Shown: positions 36,666 through 44,866, counted from the stretch's first letter. The stretch: DNA of 64,000 nt from Phycisphaerales bacterium (GCA_030602885.1 JAUVYV010000007.1:1-64000); one strand, 5' to 3'. Made by a program: numbers and translations. Notes: generated by a model from the sequence alone, not told the origin.

Positions 36666-37346
36666 GTGATAGTAATCGAGAACATAACGAAGATATACCA
36701 GACCCGACGAGGTTCGGTTACGGCCCTTGACGGTGTCCGCCTGGAAATCAACGACGGTGAATTCGTCGCTGTCCAGGGGCCGAGCGGAAGTGGCAAAACC
36801 ACCCTTCTAATGACCATCGCCGCCATGCTCCGACCGTCCCGAGGGCATGTGATTATCGACGGACACAAGCTTTATCAGATGAGTGTCGGCAAGAGAGCAC
36901 GTTTCAGAGCACGGGAAATCGGTTTTGTCTTTCAGATGTTTCATCTCATCCCTTACCTCACTGTCATCGATAATGTACTCCTCGCAGCCGGAGTCACCGC
37001 CGACAAGAATCCAACCGCTCGCGCTATGGAGCTCTTGAATGTCCTTGGCCTCCGGGACCGAGCTCAGCACAAACCATCCGCACTCAGCGCAGGCGAGAAA
37101 CAGCGTACCGCCATAGCCCGGGCACTTCTGAATAATCCTACGCTCTTGCTCGCAGATGAACCTACAGGCAATCTCGACCCGGCCAATGCCGACGTGGTCC
37201 TCAACCATTTGTCTGCCTTCCACAAGCACGGCGGGACCGTAATTCTTGCCACTCATAGTAGGCGGGCGGAGCAATTAGTTGATCGCACGGTTCACCTGCA
37301 AAATGGTGTTATCGGAAACTCCGCTGGATGCTCGCCGAGTAACTGA
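36666..37346 (+). CDS. LolD/MacB-like ABC ATPase
   Basis: The 226-residue ATPase has Walker A GPSGSGKTTL, the Q-loop in VFQMFHLIPYLTVIDN, a signature LSAGEKQRTAIARAL (with SAGEK in place of SGGQQ), Walker B LLADEPTGNLD, and the switch histidine in ATHS. It is the partner of the upstream FtsX-like permease, with start GTG 2 bases after its stop. Type VII ABC systems of this kind power lipoprotein release, peptide export or envelope remodelling. The domain ends in a short tail. It is the last clear gene of the operon. Confidence 0.93.
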   Translation: MIVIENITKIYQTRRGSVTALDGVRLEINDGEFVAVQGPSGSGKTTLLMTIAAMLRPSRGHVIIDGHKLYQMSVGKRARFRAREIGFVFQMFHLIPYLTVIDNVLLAAGVTADKNPTARAMELLNVLGLRDRAQHKPSALSAGEKQRTAIARALLNNPTLLLADEPTGNLDPANADVVLNHLSAFHKHGGTVILATHSRRAEQLVDRTVHLQNGVIGNSAGCSPSN

Positions 37347-37361
37347 GGAGGTGATGCAGAG

Positions 37362-37469
37362 ATGATGAATTACCGCAGCGACCCGGAACTGACCCACCCG
37401 GACGGCATTAGCACGAGATTGCATCCCTCGGTTAGTACTCCGAGAGCACGACCCCTCGGCAACACATGA
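37362..37469 (+). CDS. 35-residue ORF with perfect Shine-Dalgarno
   Basis: The ORF starts MMNYRSDPEL and has a near-perfect GAGGAGGTGA 7 bases before its ATG, overlapping the end of the ABC ATPase gene. It is rich in Pro, Arg, Ser and Thr with no hydrophobic segment. It was too short for the ORF track. The strong ribosome site argues that it is translated as the sixth gene of the operon. No homology is recognised, and the sequence might instead be a chance ORF. Confidence 0.4.
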   Translation: MMNYRSDPELTHPDGISTRLHPSVSTPRARPLGNT

Positions 37470-37480
37470 GTTACAAAGAA

Positions 37481-37554
37481 TACGCCCGGCAGGACTCGAA
37501 CCTGCGACCCCCGGTTTAGGAAACCGATGCTCTATCCTACTGAGCTACGGGCGC
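37481..37554 (-). tRNA. tRNA-Arg (anticodon CCT)
   Basis: The 74-base minus-strand sequence folds into a full cloverleaf: acceptor GCGCCCG/CGGGCGT, D stem GCTC/GAGC, anticodon stem TCGGT/ACCGG with loop TTCCTAA, and T arm GCAGG-TTCGAGT-CCTGC. The anticodon CCT (plus-strand AGG at 37518-37520) reads AGG arginine codons. No CCA is encoded at the 3' end. It lies convergent to the ABC operon, with a clear promoter of its own. Confidence 0.97.
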
Positions 37555-37572
37555 AACACCTTAAGTATTTGC

Positions 37573-37602
37573 AGTATAAATAATTCTTTCTGTTAATGTC
37601 AA
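37573..37602 (-). promoter_or_regulatory. promoter of tRNA-Arg
   Basis: On the minus strand a perfect TTGACA and TATACT are 18 bp apart. The predicted start falls about 12 bases before the mature tRNA. Confidence 0.75.
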
Positions 37603-37725
37603 ATTCTTTCTCTCGCGAGAACCACCTTGCAACGCTGCCGCTTATAGGAAGCAATTCGCGGACTCCGAAACGATATTGTCCAAAGATGAAAGGCAAGGGC
37701 AGTCATTAATTTCCCGACTAAGGTA

Positions 37726-37754
37726 TTGCGACATAATGACAAGGTTGGTACTAT
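37726..37754 (+). promoter_or_regulatory. possible promoter of the lipoprotein gene
   Basis: TTGCGA and TACTAT are 17 bp apart, about 119 bases before the lipoprotein ATG. Both boxes are partial matches. Confidence 0.4.
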
Positions 37755-37873
37755 CAGGCCGATATTGGCTTTGGGACGTGATTGCCGGCTACAGGCGGCG
37801 TGTTGGTCCGGAGTGAATCGATTTACGTCAGGGTATAAGCCCGGCAGTGGGAACCGCAGATTGGAGAAATTTG

Positions 37874-38593
37874 ATGAATCGGACAAGACTGTTGATAGTG
37901 ATTTGCCTTTGTGCTGTCGCGGGGTGCGCTCGGCTGACAGAACTGGTTACTTTGGGAGATGCGCGGAATGAGAGAGCTGCTTTCGAGAACTACGATAAGC
38001 TAACTCTTGGGACGAGCAGCGCCGCTGATGTGTTGGCTGTTATCCGTACGGGCGAAACTGAATTGCTTAGCCAGAGCAGAAGCGTCATTGCCTCACAGGG
38101 GCAGAGGAATAAGAGAAATGTATTCTGGGTTAACATGGTTGCCTTCGATGAGAACGACCTCATAGCCAGGCGAAAGTATCTTGTAGTGGTGAACGAGGCG
38201 CTCAGCACTGCGTTCCTGGAGCAGCGCACCGGCCTTGGGTTCCGTGGGCAGATGGTTCTTGCCGATGACATACTTGGCAAACCGTTCGCCAACGACAACG
38301 CACGGCGAATTGCAATAATCAGGGAGCTTGCCACAAAGTTCATTCAAGACAAGGAGGAGATTGCTGCTGATAACGAGATTATCAATGTTGCGGCAATGAT
38401 GGTCAACCAGGCATTGAACACGATTCTCGTTGAGCTGGATGCTTCTCCGGTGCTGGCCGCGAAGTTGAGTGAGGAACATGGCCTTGACTTTGAACACATA
38501 AGTCTCGGCAAGGGCAGGGTCAAGATGGTCATGTTGGCAGATGACGTTGCCGCGTTCAGCATAAACATTGGTATGTCTTCACGCAAGTTCTGA
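37874..38593 (+). CDS. unknown lipoprotein
   Basis: The 239-residue protein has a lipoprotein signal: MNRTRLLIVICLCAVAGC, with lipobox AVAGC. The ATG at 37874 has GGAG upstream and gives this compact signal; the track start is too early. The mature protein is largely helical and predicted to be periplasmic and membrane-anchored by lipid. Central segments such as VFWVNMVAFDENDLIARRKYLVVVNE and GFRGQMVLADDILGKPFANDN are well formed, but I recognise no family. Two AT-type promoters surround it, and the sigma factor gene follows after 240 bases. Confidence 0.72.
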   Translation: MNRTRLLIVICLCAVAGCARLTELVTLGDARNERAAFENYDKLTLGTSSAADVLAVIRTGETELLSQSRSVIASQGQRNKRNVFWVNMVAFDENDLIARRKYLVVVNEALSTAFLEQRTGLGFRGQMVLADDILGKPFANDNARRIAIIRELATKFIQDKEEIAADNEIINVAAMMVNQALNTILVELDASPVLAAKLSEEHGLDFEHISLGKGRVKMVMLADDVAAFSINIGMSSRKF

Positions 38594-38779
38594 TTTGCAG
38601 CGATTCCGGGGGGACCGTGGGATTCCGGGCCATTGATGACATGTGGCTTTGAGCTTTGCCGGGCCGGCGACTTCAATTAGACAAGGTTATTTTTCTCCGA
38701 TGCCCTGCGAATCCTGCGTCAGAACTGCCGATAAGCCCGGCTATGCCACCTCGGCTGCGACTCGTTATGGCCCAGGATA

Positions 38780-38808
38780 TTGCAATGAGACCACTTTTGC
38801 GTTATACT
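38780..38808 (+). promoter_or_regulatory. promoter of the ECF sigma gene
   Basis: TTGCAA and TATACT are separated by 17 bp, with the start expected near 38815, about 19 bases before the GTG start. The boxes look like sigma70 rather than the GAAC/CGT pattern of many self-regulated ECF promoters. Confidence 0.6.
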
Positions 38809-38833
38809 GGTGTGTAACCATAGAGGAAAAATA

Positions 38834-39463
38834 GTGGAAAAAAAGGCAATTTCAACGGAACACTTGGCCGGTTTGCAGCATCTTATGGATAGGAAATCCG
38901 AACGGAGTAGTAGTACCGGTTCTTTGGAAAACAGGCAGAACTTGCTTGCAGGCCGGCTTAAAGCCGGAGACCATGCTGCTGCGGCTGAGCTCGTCGATAT
39001 GTACTACGAGCAGATTTACTGGTTCATGAGGCGACTGGGCCACAGCAGGGAGGCCGGCGAAGACCTGACGCAGGAAACCTTTATGCAGGCCTGGCATCAT
39101 GTGGGACAGTTGAGAAGCGGCAAGTCGTTGGGTAGCTGGCTCTATCACATCGCCGCAAATGTCTCCAGGATGTACTGGCGCCGCCACAAGCACAGTGAGC
39201 TGGTGAGCATTGAGCTCATCTCGGCAACCGGCGAAGACGACCGGAGCAGCACAGACGTGCTGAATCTTGAACAGCTTGCTCAGTTGAGAGATGCCGTTAT
39301 GAAACTGCCGATAAAACTTAGAGAAGCGGTTGTTTTGCATTATATGCAGCACCTGACGATAGCCGAAGCCGCTGAGGCAGCCGGAGTCGGCAAGGGCACC
39401 TTGAAAAGCCGGCTCAGCAGAGCCCTTGGGGTGCTGAGAAGGCAGTTGAACTCTGACCTGTGA
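38834..39463 (+). CDS. ECF-type RNA polymerase sigma factor
   Basis: The 209-residue protein has sigma region 2 (MYYEQIYWFMRRLGHSREAGEDLTQETFMQAWHHV, then WLYHIAANVSRMYWRRHKH) and region 4 (LPIKLREAVVLHYMQHLTIAEAAEAAGVGKGTLKSRLSRAL). Regions 1.1 and 3 are absent, as usual for ECF factors. The GTG at 38834 is preceded by an AGAGGA site. It ends in a GTGA overlap or near overlap with the next gene, a predicted membrane protein that is probably its anti-sigma factor. It likely controls envelope or stress genes, but its targets are not shown here. Confidence 0.93.
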   Translation: MEKKAISTEHLAGLQHLMDRKSERSSSTGSLENRQNLLAGRLKAGDHAAAAELVDMYYEQIYWFMRRLGHSREAGEDLTQETFMQAWHHVGQLRSGKSLGSWLYHIAANVSRMYWRRHKHSELVSIELISATGEDDRSSTDVLNLEQLAQLRDAVMKLPIKLREAVVLHYMQHLTIAEAAEAAGVGKGTLKSRLSRALGVLRRQLNSDL

Positions 39464-39474
39464 AGGACAGACCG

Positions 39475-40005
39475 ATGAATGAAGAAAAAATGGCGAATTT
39501 GCTGAGTGAATTGCGGGGTGCCTCAAGAGAGACCGTCAATTCCGCCCTTGCCGATGACATCAAGCGGCATATTCCCCTTAAGCTCCACCACAGGGGCGGC
39601 CTTGACAGCATAAGTATTATTATTGACTTGAGGATAAGCAAGCTTGCTGCCGCTGCCTCTATAATCATTACTATGATTGTGTGTGCGGCCCTGCTCGGTG
39701 GAAGAGACCCGAATAGTGACGGGATATTGCAGGAGATAAGATACTCGTTAGCCGCCGACAGCACAGGGAGGAATCAGTTGGTCGCCGGCCTGTCCGACCT
39801 TTATCAGCGTCTGCTCCATCAGGGCAAGGATGTTACTTATTATGATGAATATGTCGGCCGCAATGACCGCAACGCGATTCTGATGCACTGGAAGCTCGCC
39901 GATGGTAATTACAATGTTATCTTTACCGACTTTCGCCTCAAGACCGTGACCGCTGAGCAGTTGATACTGCTTCAGGCGCAGATGTTGAACAGTAAAGCCA
40001 AGTAA
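39475..40005 (+). CDS. probable membrane anti-sigma protein
   Basis: The protein (176 residues from ATG 39475; GTG 39460 is possible) has an N-terminal cytoplasmic segment of about 50 residues, one membrane helix (KLAAAASIIITMIVCAALLGG), and a periplasmic domain of about 110 residues. The next-door ECF sigma gene and this topology suggest an anti-sigma factor, though no zinc-binding HxxxCxxC motif is present. The periplasmic part may sense an envelope signal. The coupling to the sigma gene stop supports co-regulation. No family name is assigned. Confidence 0.65.
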   Translation: MNEEKMANLLSELRGASRETVNSALADDIKRHIPLKLHHRGGLDSISIIIDLRISKLAAAASIIITMIVCAALLGGRDPNSDGILQEIRYSLAADSTGRNQLVAGLSDLYQRLLHQGKDVTYYDEYVGRNDRNAILMHWKLADGNYNVIFTDFRLKTVTAEQLILLQAQMLNSKAK

Positions 40006-40130
40006 TTCGCAGGAGATGTGGTTATTCCTCTTTTTGGATTGCGAGGTGTAAATGGTAAATAGTTGCCGATTGTTGCTGTTTTTTACGGACCAAACAATTT
40101 ATTCAGTGATTTTTCGAAAGGAGTAGTATT

Positions 40131-41075
40131 GTGGGTAGAAGAAAAGGGTTTACATTAATCGAGCTTTTAGTGGTTATTGCCATCATTGCTCTGCTCATGG
40201 CCGTCCTTATGCCCGCCTTGTCAAAGGCGAGAGAGCAGGGCAAACGCATGGTCTGCGGGAACAACCTCAAACAGTTGACTCTCGCGTGGGGTCTGTATTC
40301 GGATGACAACGACGACCGCCTCGTAAATGCCAGCGGCGGCTTCGGCAAAACTGCCGACGGAAAAGATGGTGTGGATTTAGGCGTGGCTGCTCTAGACGAC
40401 CCTTGGCCGCCATGGATTAATGCCTGGGACATCCGGTATGCGCAGGATGACGGCGAAATAGAAAAAGCAGAGGCTTACGTTAAAGCTACGGGCACTACGA
40501 CTGAAGATGTTATGACTACTACCGGTATACAGGATGTTCCTGGCACGAACTTCCTCTACAAGTACTGTCCGAATCTCAAGATGTACAAATGTCCTACGGG
40601 CGATAAGAACGAGGTCGTAACCTACTCCATTGTTGACAAGATGGCCGGTGCGGCGACCTGGCAAAGTAGCGTCGACGCCGGCGTGCCTGCCTTCATGATG
40701 AGGATGGAGATCAAAAGGCCGGCCGACCACTTTGTCTGGGTCGATGAAGGAAGGATCACCTGGGATGGCTGGACCATCCCCTACGACCCTACTACGAACC
40801 CGGAGGGGTATGTGCACGACCCGATACCCTGCAGGCACGGCAAAGGGGGAAACTGGTCTTACGCCGATGGGCACGTTGGACATTACAAGTGGACAACAAG
40901 CGAGGTGATAGGCGGATGCGGACTCGCCTGGTGGCAATGGCCTGGCTACGACAATGAGCTTGAGAATCAAGGCGACTGGGAGTGCAACAAGGACCTGCTC
41001 TGGACTCGGTATCATGCCTGGGGCGACCTTTCCTACCTCGAACCGGGTGAATGTCTCGATGACAGGCCTGACTAA
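40131..41075 (+). CDS. pseudopilin-like protein with DGHV motif
   Basis: The 314-residue protein starts at GTG with AAAGGAG upstream and has a prepilin leader of only five residues before [43 protein letters not shown]. That is a textbook type II/IV pseudopilin helix. The C-terminal part contains [21 protein letters not shown], the H-x(n)-DGHV motif of planctomycete exported pseudopilins. Many paralogues with different central domains are usual in this phylum. It may be under control of the ECF pair just upstream. A strong terminator follows. Confidence 0.9.
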   Translation: MGRRKGFTLIELLVVIAIIALLMAVLMPALSKAREQGKRMVCGNNLKQLTLAWGLYSDDNDDRLVNASGGFGKTADGKDGVDLGVAALDDPWPPWINAWDIRYAQDDGEIEKAEAYVKATGTTTEDVMTTTGIQDVPGTNFLYKYCPNLKMYKCPTGDKNEVVTYSIVDKMAGAATWQSSVDAGVPAFMMRMEIKRPADHFVWVDEGRITWDGWTIPYDPTTNPEGYVHDPIPCRHGKGGNWSYADGHVGHYKWTTSEVIGGCGLAWWQWPGYDNELENQGDWECNKDLLWTRYHAWGDLSYLEPGECLDDRPD

Positions 41076-41086
41076 TTCTGCAAACG

Positions 41087-41118
41087 AAAGGGGCCGGTCT
41101 GCACGGCCGGCCCCCTTT
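41087..41118. terminator. strong terminator between convergent genes
   Basis: AAAGGGGCCGG pairs with CCGGCCCCCTTT across a short loop, with one bulged C. It separates the pseudopilin gene from the convergent regulator gene and could act in both directions. Confidence 0.7.
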
Positions 41119-41151
41119 GACTTCTGATATATTTGCGGTAAATTCGCTCGG

Positions 41152-41730
41152 TTAGTAGGTTATTGCTACGGCATCTTCGATTCTTCTGACGACCTCCGTC
41201 ATGTCACCGGGGTCCGATACATACCCGTCGAAACCCTTCTGTAACAAGGCATGTGCCTCCCCTTCGCTTAAATCGTTGGCCAGTGCAATGATTCGTATGC
41301 TCTGCAGCTCGTCGTTTGCGCGGATGTTTTCGCAGATATCCGGCGCGTCTATCTCTTTGGCCAGCAGGTTTAGAAGAAGAATGTGGGGGACAAGTTTCTG
41401 TGCCACAACCCCGGTTTCAAAAGTGCTCGTTACAATATCGACTTCGTAATCGGCTTTGCTCTTTAGTTCTTCCGCTAAGGCCGATGCCGTCACCGGGTCA
41501 CTGTCAACTATCAAAACCCGAGTCTTGCCGATCGACGGTACAGGCGACGGGATGTCGTGGCCCTTCATAAAGCGAATCAATTCGCTCAGGGGGATACGTC
41601 TGTCCTTGCTTCCGGGTATTCGGTAGCCCTTCAGTTTCCCGCTGTCGAACCACTTTGAGACCGTGCGCGGAGCTACGTTGCACATCTTCGCCACGTCGCC
41701 TGTCGTTAAAACATTCCTGCCTTTTGCCAT
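41152..41730 (-). CDS. helix-turn-helix fused to pseudo-receiver
   Basis: The protein (192 residues from ATG 41730, which has GAGGG upstream) begins with an excisionase/BldC-type helix-turn-helix: LTTGDVAKMCNVAPRTVSKWFDSGKLKGYRIPGSKDRRI. Then follows a receiver-like domain from about residue 75: TRVLIVDSDPVTASALAEEL keeps the acidic pair. The phospho-acceptor position in HILLLNLLAKEIDAPD reads Asn instead of Asp, so ordinary phosphorylation is unlikely. A DNA-binding domain N-terminal to a receiver reverses the common order. It may sense a ligand or partner protein. It lies alone, convergent to the pseudopilin gene. Confidence 0.82.
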   Translation of the reverse strand: MAKGRNVLTTGDVAKMCNVAPRTVSKWFDSGKLKGYRIPGSKDRRIPLSELIRFMKGHDIPSPVPSIGKTRVLIVDSDPVTASALAEELKSKADYEVDIVTSTFETGVVAQKLVPHILLLNLLAKEIDAPDICENIRANDELQSIRIIALANDLSEGEAHALLQKGFDGYVSDPGDMTEVVRRIEDAVAITY

Positions 41731-41946
41731 TTTACTATCCCTCGGGTTATGCACCCATGCAGCACGACATTACGTTATTCGGCCTCAGGCGCCTGCCCGT
41801 TTAGCACGACAACGATGCTTCTCGGCTGCGCTACCGAGAAAGGCACGTTTATATGATAATACGTCCTATAAGCACCGGCTGTTTCTTTGGTCTTGTGCTG
41901 CGGCGGGAGCTGTTTCGCTCGTGTTTGAGGGGCGGGCGGAATAGCT

Positions 41947-41974
41947 TTGATTTATTGCCCGCGATTGTTAAAAT
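41947..41974 (+). promoter_or_regulatory. promoter of the DegT aminotransferase gene
   Basis: TTGATT and TAAAAT lie 16 bp apart, about 45 bases before the ATG. Confidence 0.5.
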
Positions 41975-42018
41975 GCCTTCGCACGTACAGGCCTTGTATT
42001 GAGTTGTAGGAGCATTCT

Positions 42019-43137
42019 ATGCGAATATATTTGTCTCGCCCGGACATCTCGGAAAGGGATATCGAAGCAGTCTGTGAGGTGCTTCGAAGTCCCGATCTTT
42101 CCCTTGGCCCGAAGCTCGTAGAATTTGAGCGTGCCGTCGCCGAATACATCGGCACAAAACACGCCGTCGCCGTCAACAGCGGAACAAGCGGTCTGTTCCT
42201 CTGTATGCTGGCCCTGGGCATCGGCCCAGGTGACGAGGTCATCACCACGCCGTTTACTTTCATCGCAACGGCAAATTGCATAATGATGGTTGGGGCAAAA
42301 CCGGTGTTTGTGGACATCGACCCCGTTACTCTGAACATCGACCCTGCAAAAATCGAATCAAAAATCACAGACAAAACCAAAGCTATTGTGCCCGTGGAAG
42401 TTTTTGGGAATCCCGCCGGTTTCGACAAAATCTGCCAAATAGCCGAAAAGCATAACCTCACTGTCATCGAGGACAGTTGCGAGGCGCTGGGATCGGAGCT
42501 CAATGGCAGGAAAGCGGGTACATTCGGGAAAATGAGCACTTTCGCATTCTACCCCAACAAGCAGATAACAACCGGAGAGGGCGGTATGATTCTTACCGAT
42601 GACGATGACCTGGCTGATATGTGTATCTCTCTGCGAAATCAGGGAAGGGGCAAAAACGCCGCCTGGCTAAGCCACGAGCGACTGGGCTACAACTTCCGAC
42701 TCAGCGACATAAACTGCGCCCTCGGAATAGCCCAGCTATCCAGAATTGACGAATTCAAGGCCAAACGCAAACAGGTCGCAAACTGGTATCAGCAAATGCT
42801 GGCCGATGATAATAGGTTGATTGTTCCTGCCGAAGCTGACAATTGCGATGTGAGCTGGTTTGTTTTTGTCGTTCGACTTGCCCGCAGTTTCAATCGTGCG
42901 CAGCGCGACGATGTGCTGCAGAAAATGCTCGCCGACGGCATACAGGTCGGCAACTACTTTTCGCCCGTACACCTCCAGCCGTTCATAGCTGATGCGCTCG
43001 GTTGCGAGCCGGCTGATTTTCCCGTCACACAGGCCGTATCCGAAAGGACCATCGCCTTGCCTTTCTACAACAATCTCACCAAAGACGATGTAGCTGTCGT
43101 TTGCTCAGTATTGACCAGCGCACTCGATAATCTTTGA
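42019..43137 (+). CDS. DegT/DnrJ/EryC1/StrS aminotransferase
   Basis: The 372-residue protein is a sugar aminotransferase of the DegT/ArnB type. It shows GTKHAVAVNSGTSGLFLCMLALGIGPGDEVITTPFTFIATANCI, the IEDSCEALGSE strand with the PLP-ring aspartate, and the PLP lysine in FAFYPNKQITTGEGG. It transfers an amino group to a nucleotide-linked keto-sugar during synthesis of amino sugars for polysaccharides or glycoproteins. No other nucleotide-sugar gene is adjacent, so its pathway is elsewhere. It has its own promoter. Confidence 0.93.
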   Translation: MRIYLSRPDISERDIEAVCEVLRSPDLSLGPKLVEFERAVAEYIGTKHAVAVNSGTSGLFLCMLALGIGPGDEVITTPFTFIATANCIMMVGAKPVFVDIDPVTLNIDPAKIESKITDKTKAIVPVEVFGNPAGFDKICQIAEKHNLTVIEDSCEALGSELNGRKAGTFGKMSTFAFYPNKQITTGEGGMILTDDDDLADMCISLRNQGRGKNAAWLSHERLGYNFRLSDINCALGIAQLSRIDEFKAKRKQVANWYQQMLADDNRLIVPAEADNCDVSWFVFVVRLARSFNRAQRDDVLQKMLADGIQVGNYFSPVHLQPFIADALGCEPADFPVTQAVSERTIALPFYNNLTKDDVAVVCSVLTSALDNL

Positions 43138-43145
43138 CACATTAT

Positions 43146-43173
43146 TTGGCCGGCCCGTTTTATATCCTATACT
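43146..43173 (+). promoter_or_regulatory. promoter of the small membrane protein gene
   Basis: TTGGCC and TATACT are 16 bp apart, about 120 bases before the ATG of the small membrane protein. Confidence 0.45.
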
Positions 43174-43239
43174 TTCCATAGAGGTCCCTGGTGCATCAGA
43201 TTCGATCTGTTTGTGCCGTGAATACACGACAGTAGAACG

Positions 43240-43265
43240 AAGGCCGGTTGGAGGGGGCCGGCCTT
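43240..43265. other. leader hairpin
   Basis: AAGGCCGG and CCGGCCTT form an 8-bp stem around 10 bases inside the leader of the small membrane protein gene, 33 bases before its start. No T-run follows, so it may stabilise the mRNA rather than terminate it. Confidence 0.45.
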
Positions 43266-43298
43266 AACATATATCTGTCAACTTTTGGAGGGATGGAG

Positions 43299-43616
43299 AT
43301 GCCTGACTTAAAGGATCACTTAAAGAACGGTATGAGACGGTGTGGCAGAAAACTGGCCCTGATATTGGTGATTTATGTCGCGGGTTTCGTTACAGCCGCT
43401 TACTGGGCCGTTTCGCCTGCGACCGATACCGCCGACGCCGCCTCGGCTGTGGTAGAGACCCAGGAGAACCAGGAGAACCAGGAGAATCAAACGTTTCCCG
43501 AATCCGTCGGCCAGGCAGCGCACAAGTCGGTTGAATACGCAGGCGACGCCGCCAGAAGAACAGGCCGGCTTATAACAGGCCAGTCGGACAAGGACGAGGA
43601 CGAAGTCGAGCAGTAA
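43299..43616 (+). CDS. small single-helix membrane protein
   Basis: From ATG 43299 (GGAGG 6-8 bases upstream) the protein has 105 residues: a basic cytoplasmic start, one membrane helix (LALILVIYVAGFVTAAYWAV) and a hydrophilic tail. The tail contains QENQENQENQ, encoded by a perfect 9-base tandem repeat (GAGAACCAG-type), and ends in a very acidic DKDEDEVEQ. No family is recognised. The repeat could vary in copy number between strains. A strong terminator follows. Confidence 0.6.
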   Translation: MPDLKDHLKNGMRRCGRKLALILVIYVAGFVTAAYWAVSPATDTADAASAVVETQENQENQENQTFPESVGQAAHKSVEYAGDAARRTGRLITGQSDKDEDEVEQ

Positions 43617-43668
43617 TAAGGAACCGCGTCCGGGTTCTTGATTGCTAATTTTTTTCAACACTGCACTT

Positions 43669-43702
43669 GGCCGTGGGAACCGCCTCCCACGGCCATCTTT
43701 TT
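43669..43702 (+). terminator. strong intrinsic terminator
   Basis: GGCCGTGGGA and TCCCACGGCC form a perfect 10-bp stem around ACCGCC, followed by ATCTTTTT. It ends the small membrane protein transcript. Confidence 0.88.
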
Positions 43703-43830
43703 GCACAAAAAAAACACCGCCGACAAAAACCGCGGCAAAAAACGACGCAAATACTTTTTTTACGCCGTATCAACCGAGCAAAACGCCGTTTTCAGGCCAA
43801 AAACCTCGATCTCTGTGGCAAAGAAGCGTG

Positions 43831-44064
43831 TTAGACGACGTGGATTTTTCGGCCCTGGAACCGGACGGTGCCGTCGGCCTTGGCGAAGAGGGTGTAGTCG
43901 CGGCCCATGCCGACATTTTTGCCGGCGAAGAACTTCGTTCCGCACTGGCGAACGATGATTGAGCCGGCCTTTATCGATTGGCCGCCGTACAGCTTGACGG
44001 AGCGGTACTGGGGGTTGCTGTCTCTTCCGTTTCTTGTTGAGCCTTGTCCCTTTTTATGTGCCAT
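43831..44064 (-). CDS. rpmA: 50S ribosomal protein L27
   Basis: The 77-residue protein has the L27 N-terminus [28 protein letters not shown] and the conserved [27 protein letters not shown]27 reaches the peptidyl-transferase centre with its N-terminus. The gene is single: rplU does not precede it and obg is 23 kb away, breaking the common rplU-rpmA-obg order. The protein needs no N-terminal processing, since it begins MAHKK rather than with the Firmicutes-type extension. Confidence 0.95.
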   Translation of the reverse strand: MAHKKGQGSTRNGRDSNPQYRSVKLYGGQSIKAGSIIVRQCGTKFFAGKNVGMGRDYTLFAKADGTVRFQGRKIHVV

Positions 44065-44099
44065 AGGTACCCACCTTTTCTGTGCCTTCTGTTTAGCAA

Positions 44100-44120
44100 A
44101 ATCAGTCTGAACAACTGATT
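44100..44120 (-). terminator. possible terminator after the TlpA-like gene
   Basis: AATCAGT and ACTGATT form a 7-bp stem with a short T-run on the minus strand. It lies between the TlpA-like gene and rpmA, so these may be separate transcripts, although read-through is possible. Confidence 0.4.
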
Positions 44121-44182
44121 CTAAGTGTTTATTCCCTCTCTGTCCAGCAAATTTCGTAAAAATATTGAGTACAAACGGGTGC

Positions 44183-44866
44183 CTACTTTTCGGCTTCGAT
44201 TATGGCTTTCATGTCGGGCAGTGTCAGGAGTCCTACTGTTGCGAGCTTTATTTTACCTGCTGGTGTTATGAAGAAGCTGGAGGGTATTGCGTTGATTTGG
44301 CTGAACGGCGTGGGCAGATCGGCCGGATTGGCCGCGATTACAGTGTAGTTTATGTCGTTATGCTCTTCAGCGAAGGAACGTATTATCTGCTCAGAGTTCA
44401 TTGGGCCTATGTGCGAAATTGCGAGCATTGCGAGTTTGTCTTCGCCGATAATGTGCCGTAATTCAACAAGATGGGGAATTTCGATTATACAGGGTTTGCA
44501 CCAGGTTGCCCAGAAGATGAGCATTACGTTTTTGCCGCGATAGTCGCTGAGCCGGTGCTGTTTTCCGTCAAGGTCGGTGAGCGTGAAGTCCGGAGCTTCT
44601 TTGCCGTACCAGGGTATGTATTCAGGGCCCCAGTAGCGGGCGCGTGCCACGATTTCGGCGAGGGTCGGTTTGTTGACGGCAGTTTCGGTACTACGCTCAG
44701 TTACTGGTTCGTTTTGGTGCTGATGCCAGTCGCTGCTCTGGGCGGTGGGGTCCGGTTGTGCCGTATGGGGCTGCTGTTTCTTTTTGCAGCCGGCTGCTGT
44801 GGTGCTTAGGGCTATTGCAACGATCAGCAGCAAAAACAACTGTGCTTTTCTATTTTGCTTAGTCAT
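44183..44866 (-). CDS. TlpA-like thiol-disulfide lipoprotein
   Basis: The 227-residue protein has a lipoprotein signal ([18 protein letters not shown]), a low-complexity linker rich in Gln, His and Thr, and a thioredoxin-fold domain of the TlpA/ResA/AhpC-TSA type. The domain contains [43 protein letters not shown] with the WCKPC active site and a cis-Pro in IPSSFFI. It probably reduces or exchanges disulfides outside the inner membrane, for example in cytochrome c maturation. It has its own promoter. Confidence 0.9.
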   Translation of the reverse strand: MTKQNRKAQLFLLLIVAIALSTTAAGCKKKQQPHTAQPDPTAQSSDWHQHQNEPVTERSTETAVNKPTLAEIVARARYWGPEYIPWYGKEAPDFTLTDLDGKQHRLSDYRGKNVMLIFWATWCKPCIIEIPHLVELRHIIGEDKLAMLAISHIGPMNSEQIIRSFAEEHNDINYTVIAANPADLPTPFSQINAIPSSFFITPAGKIKLATVGLLTLPDMKAIIEAEK

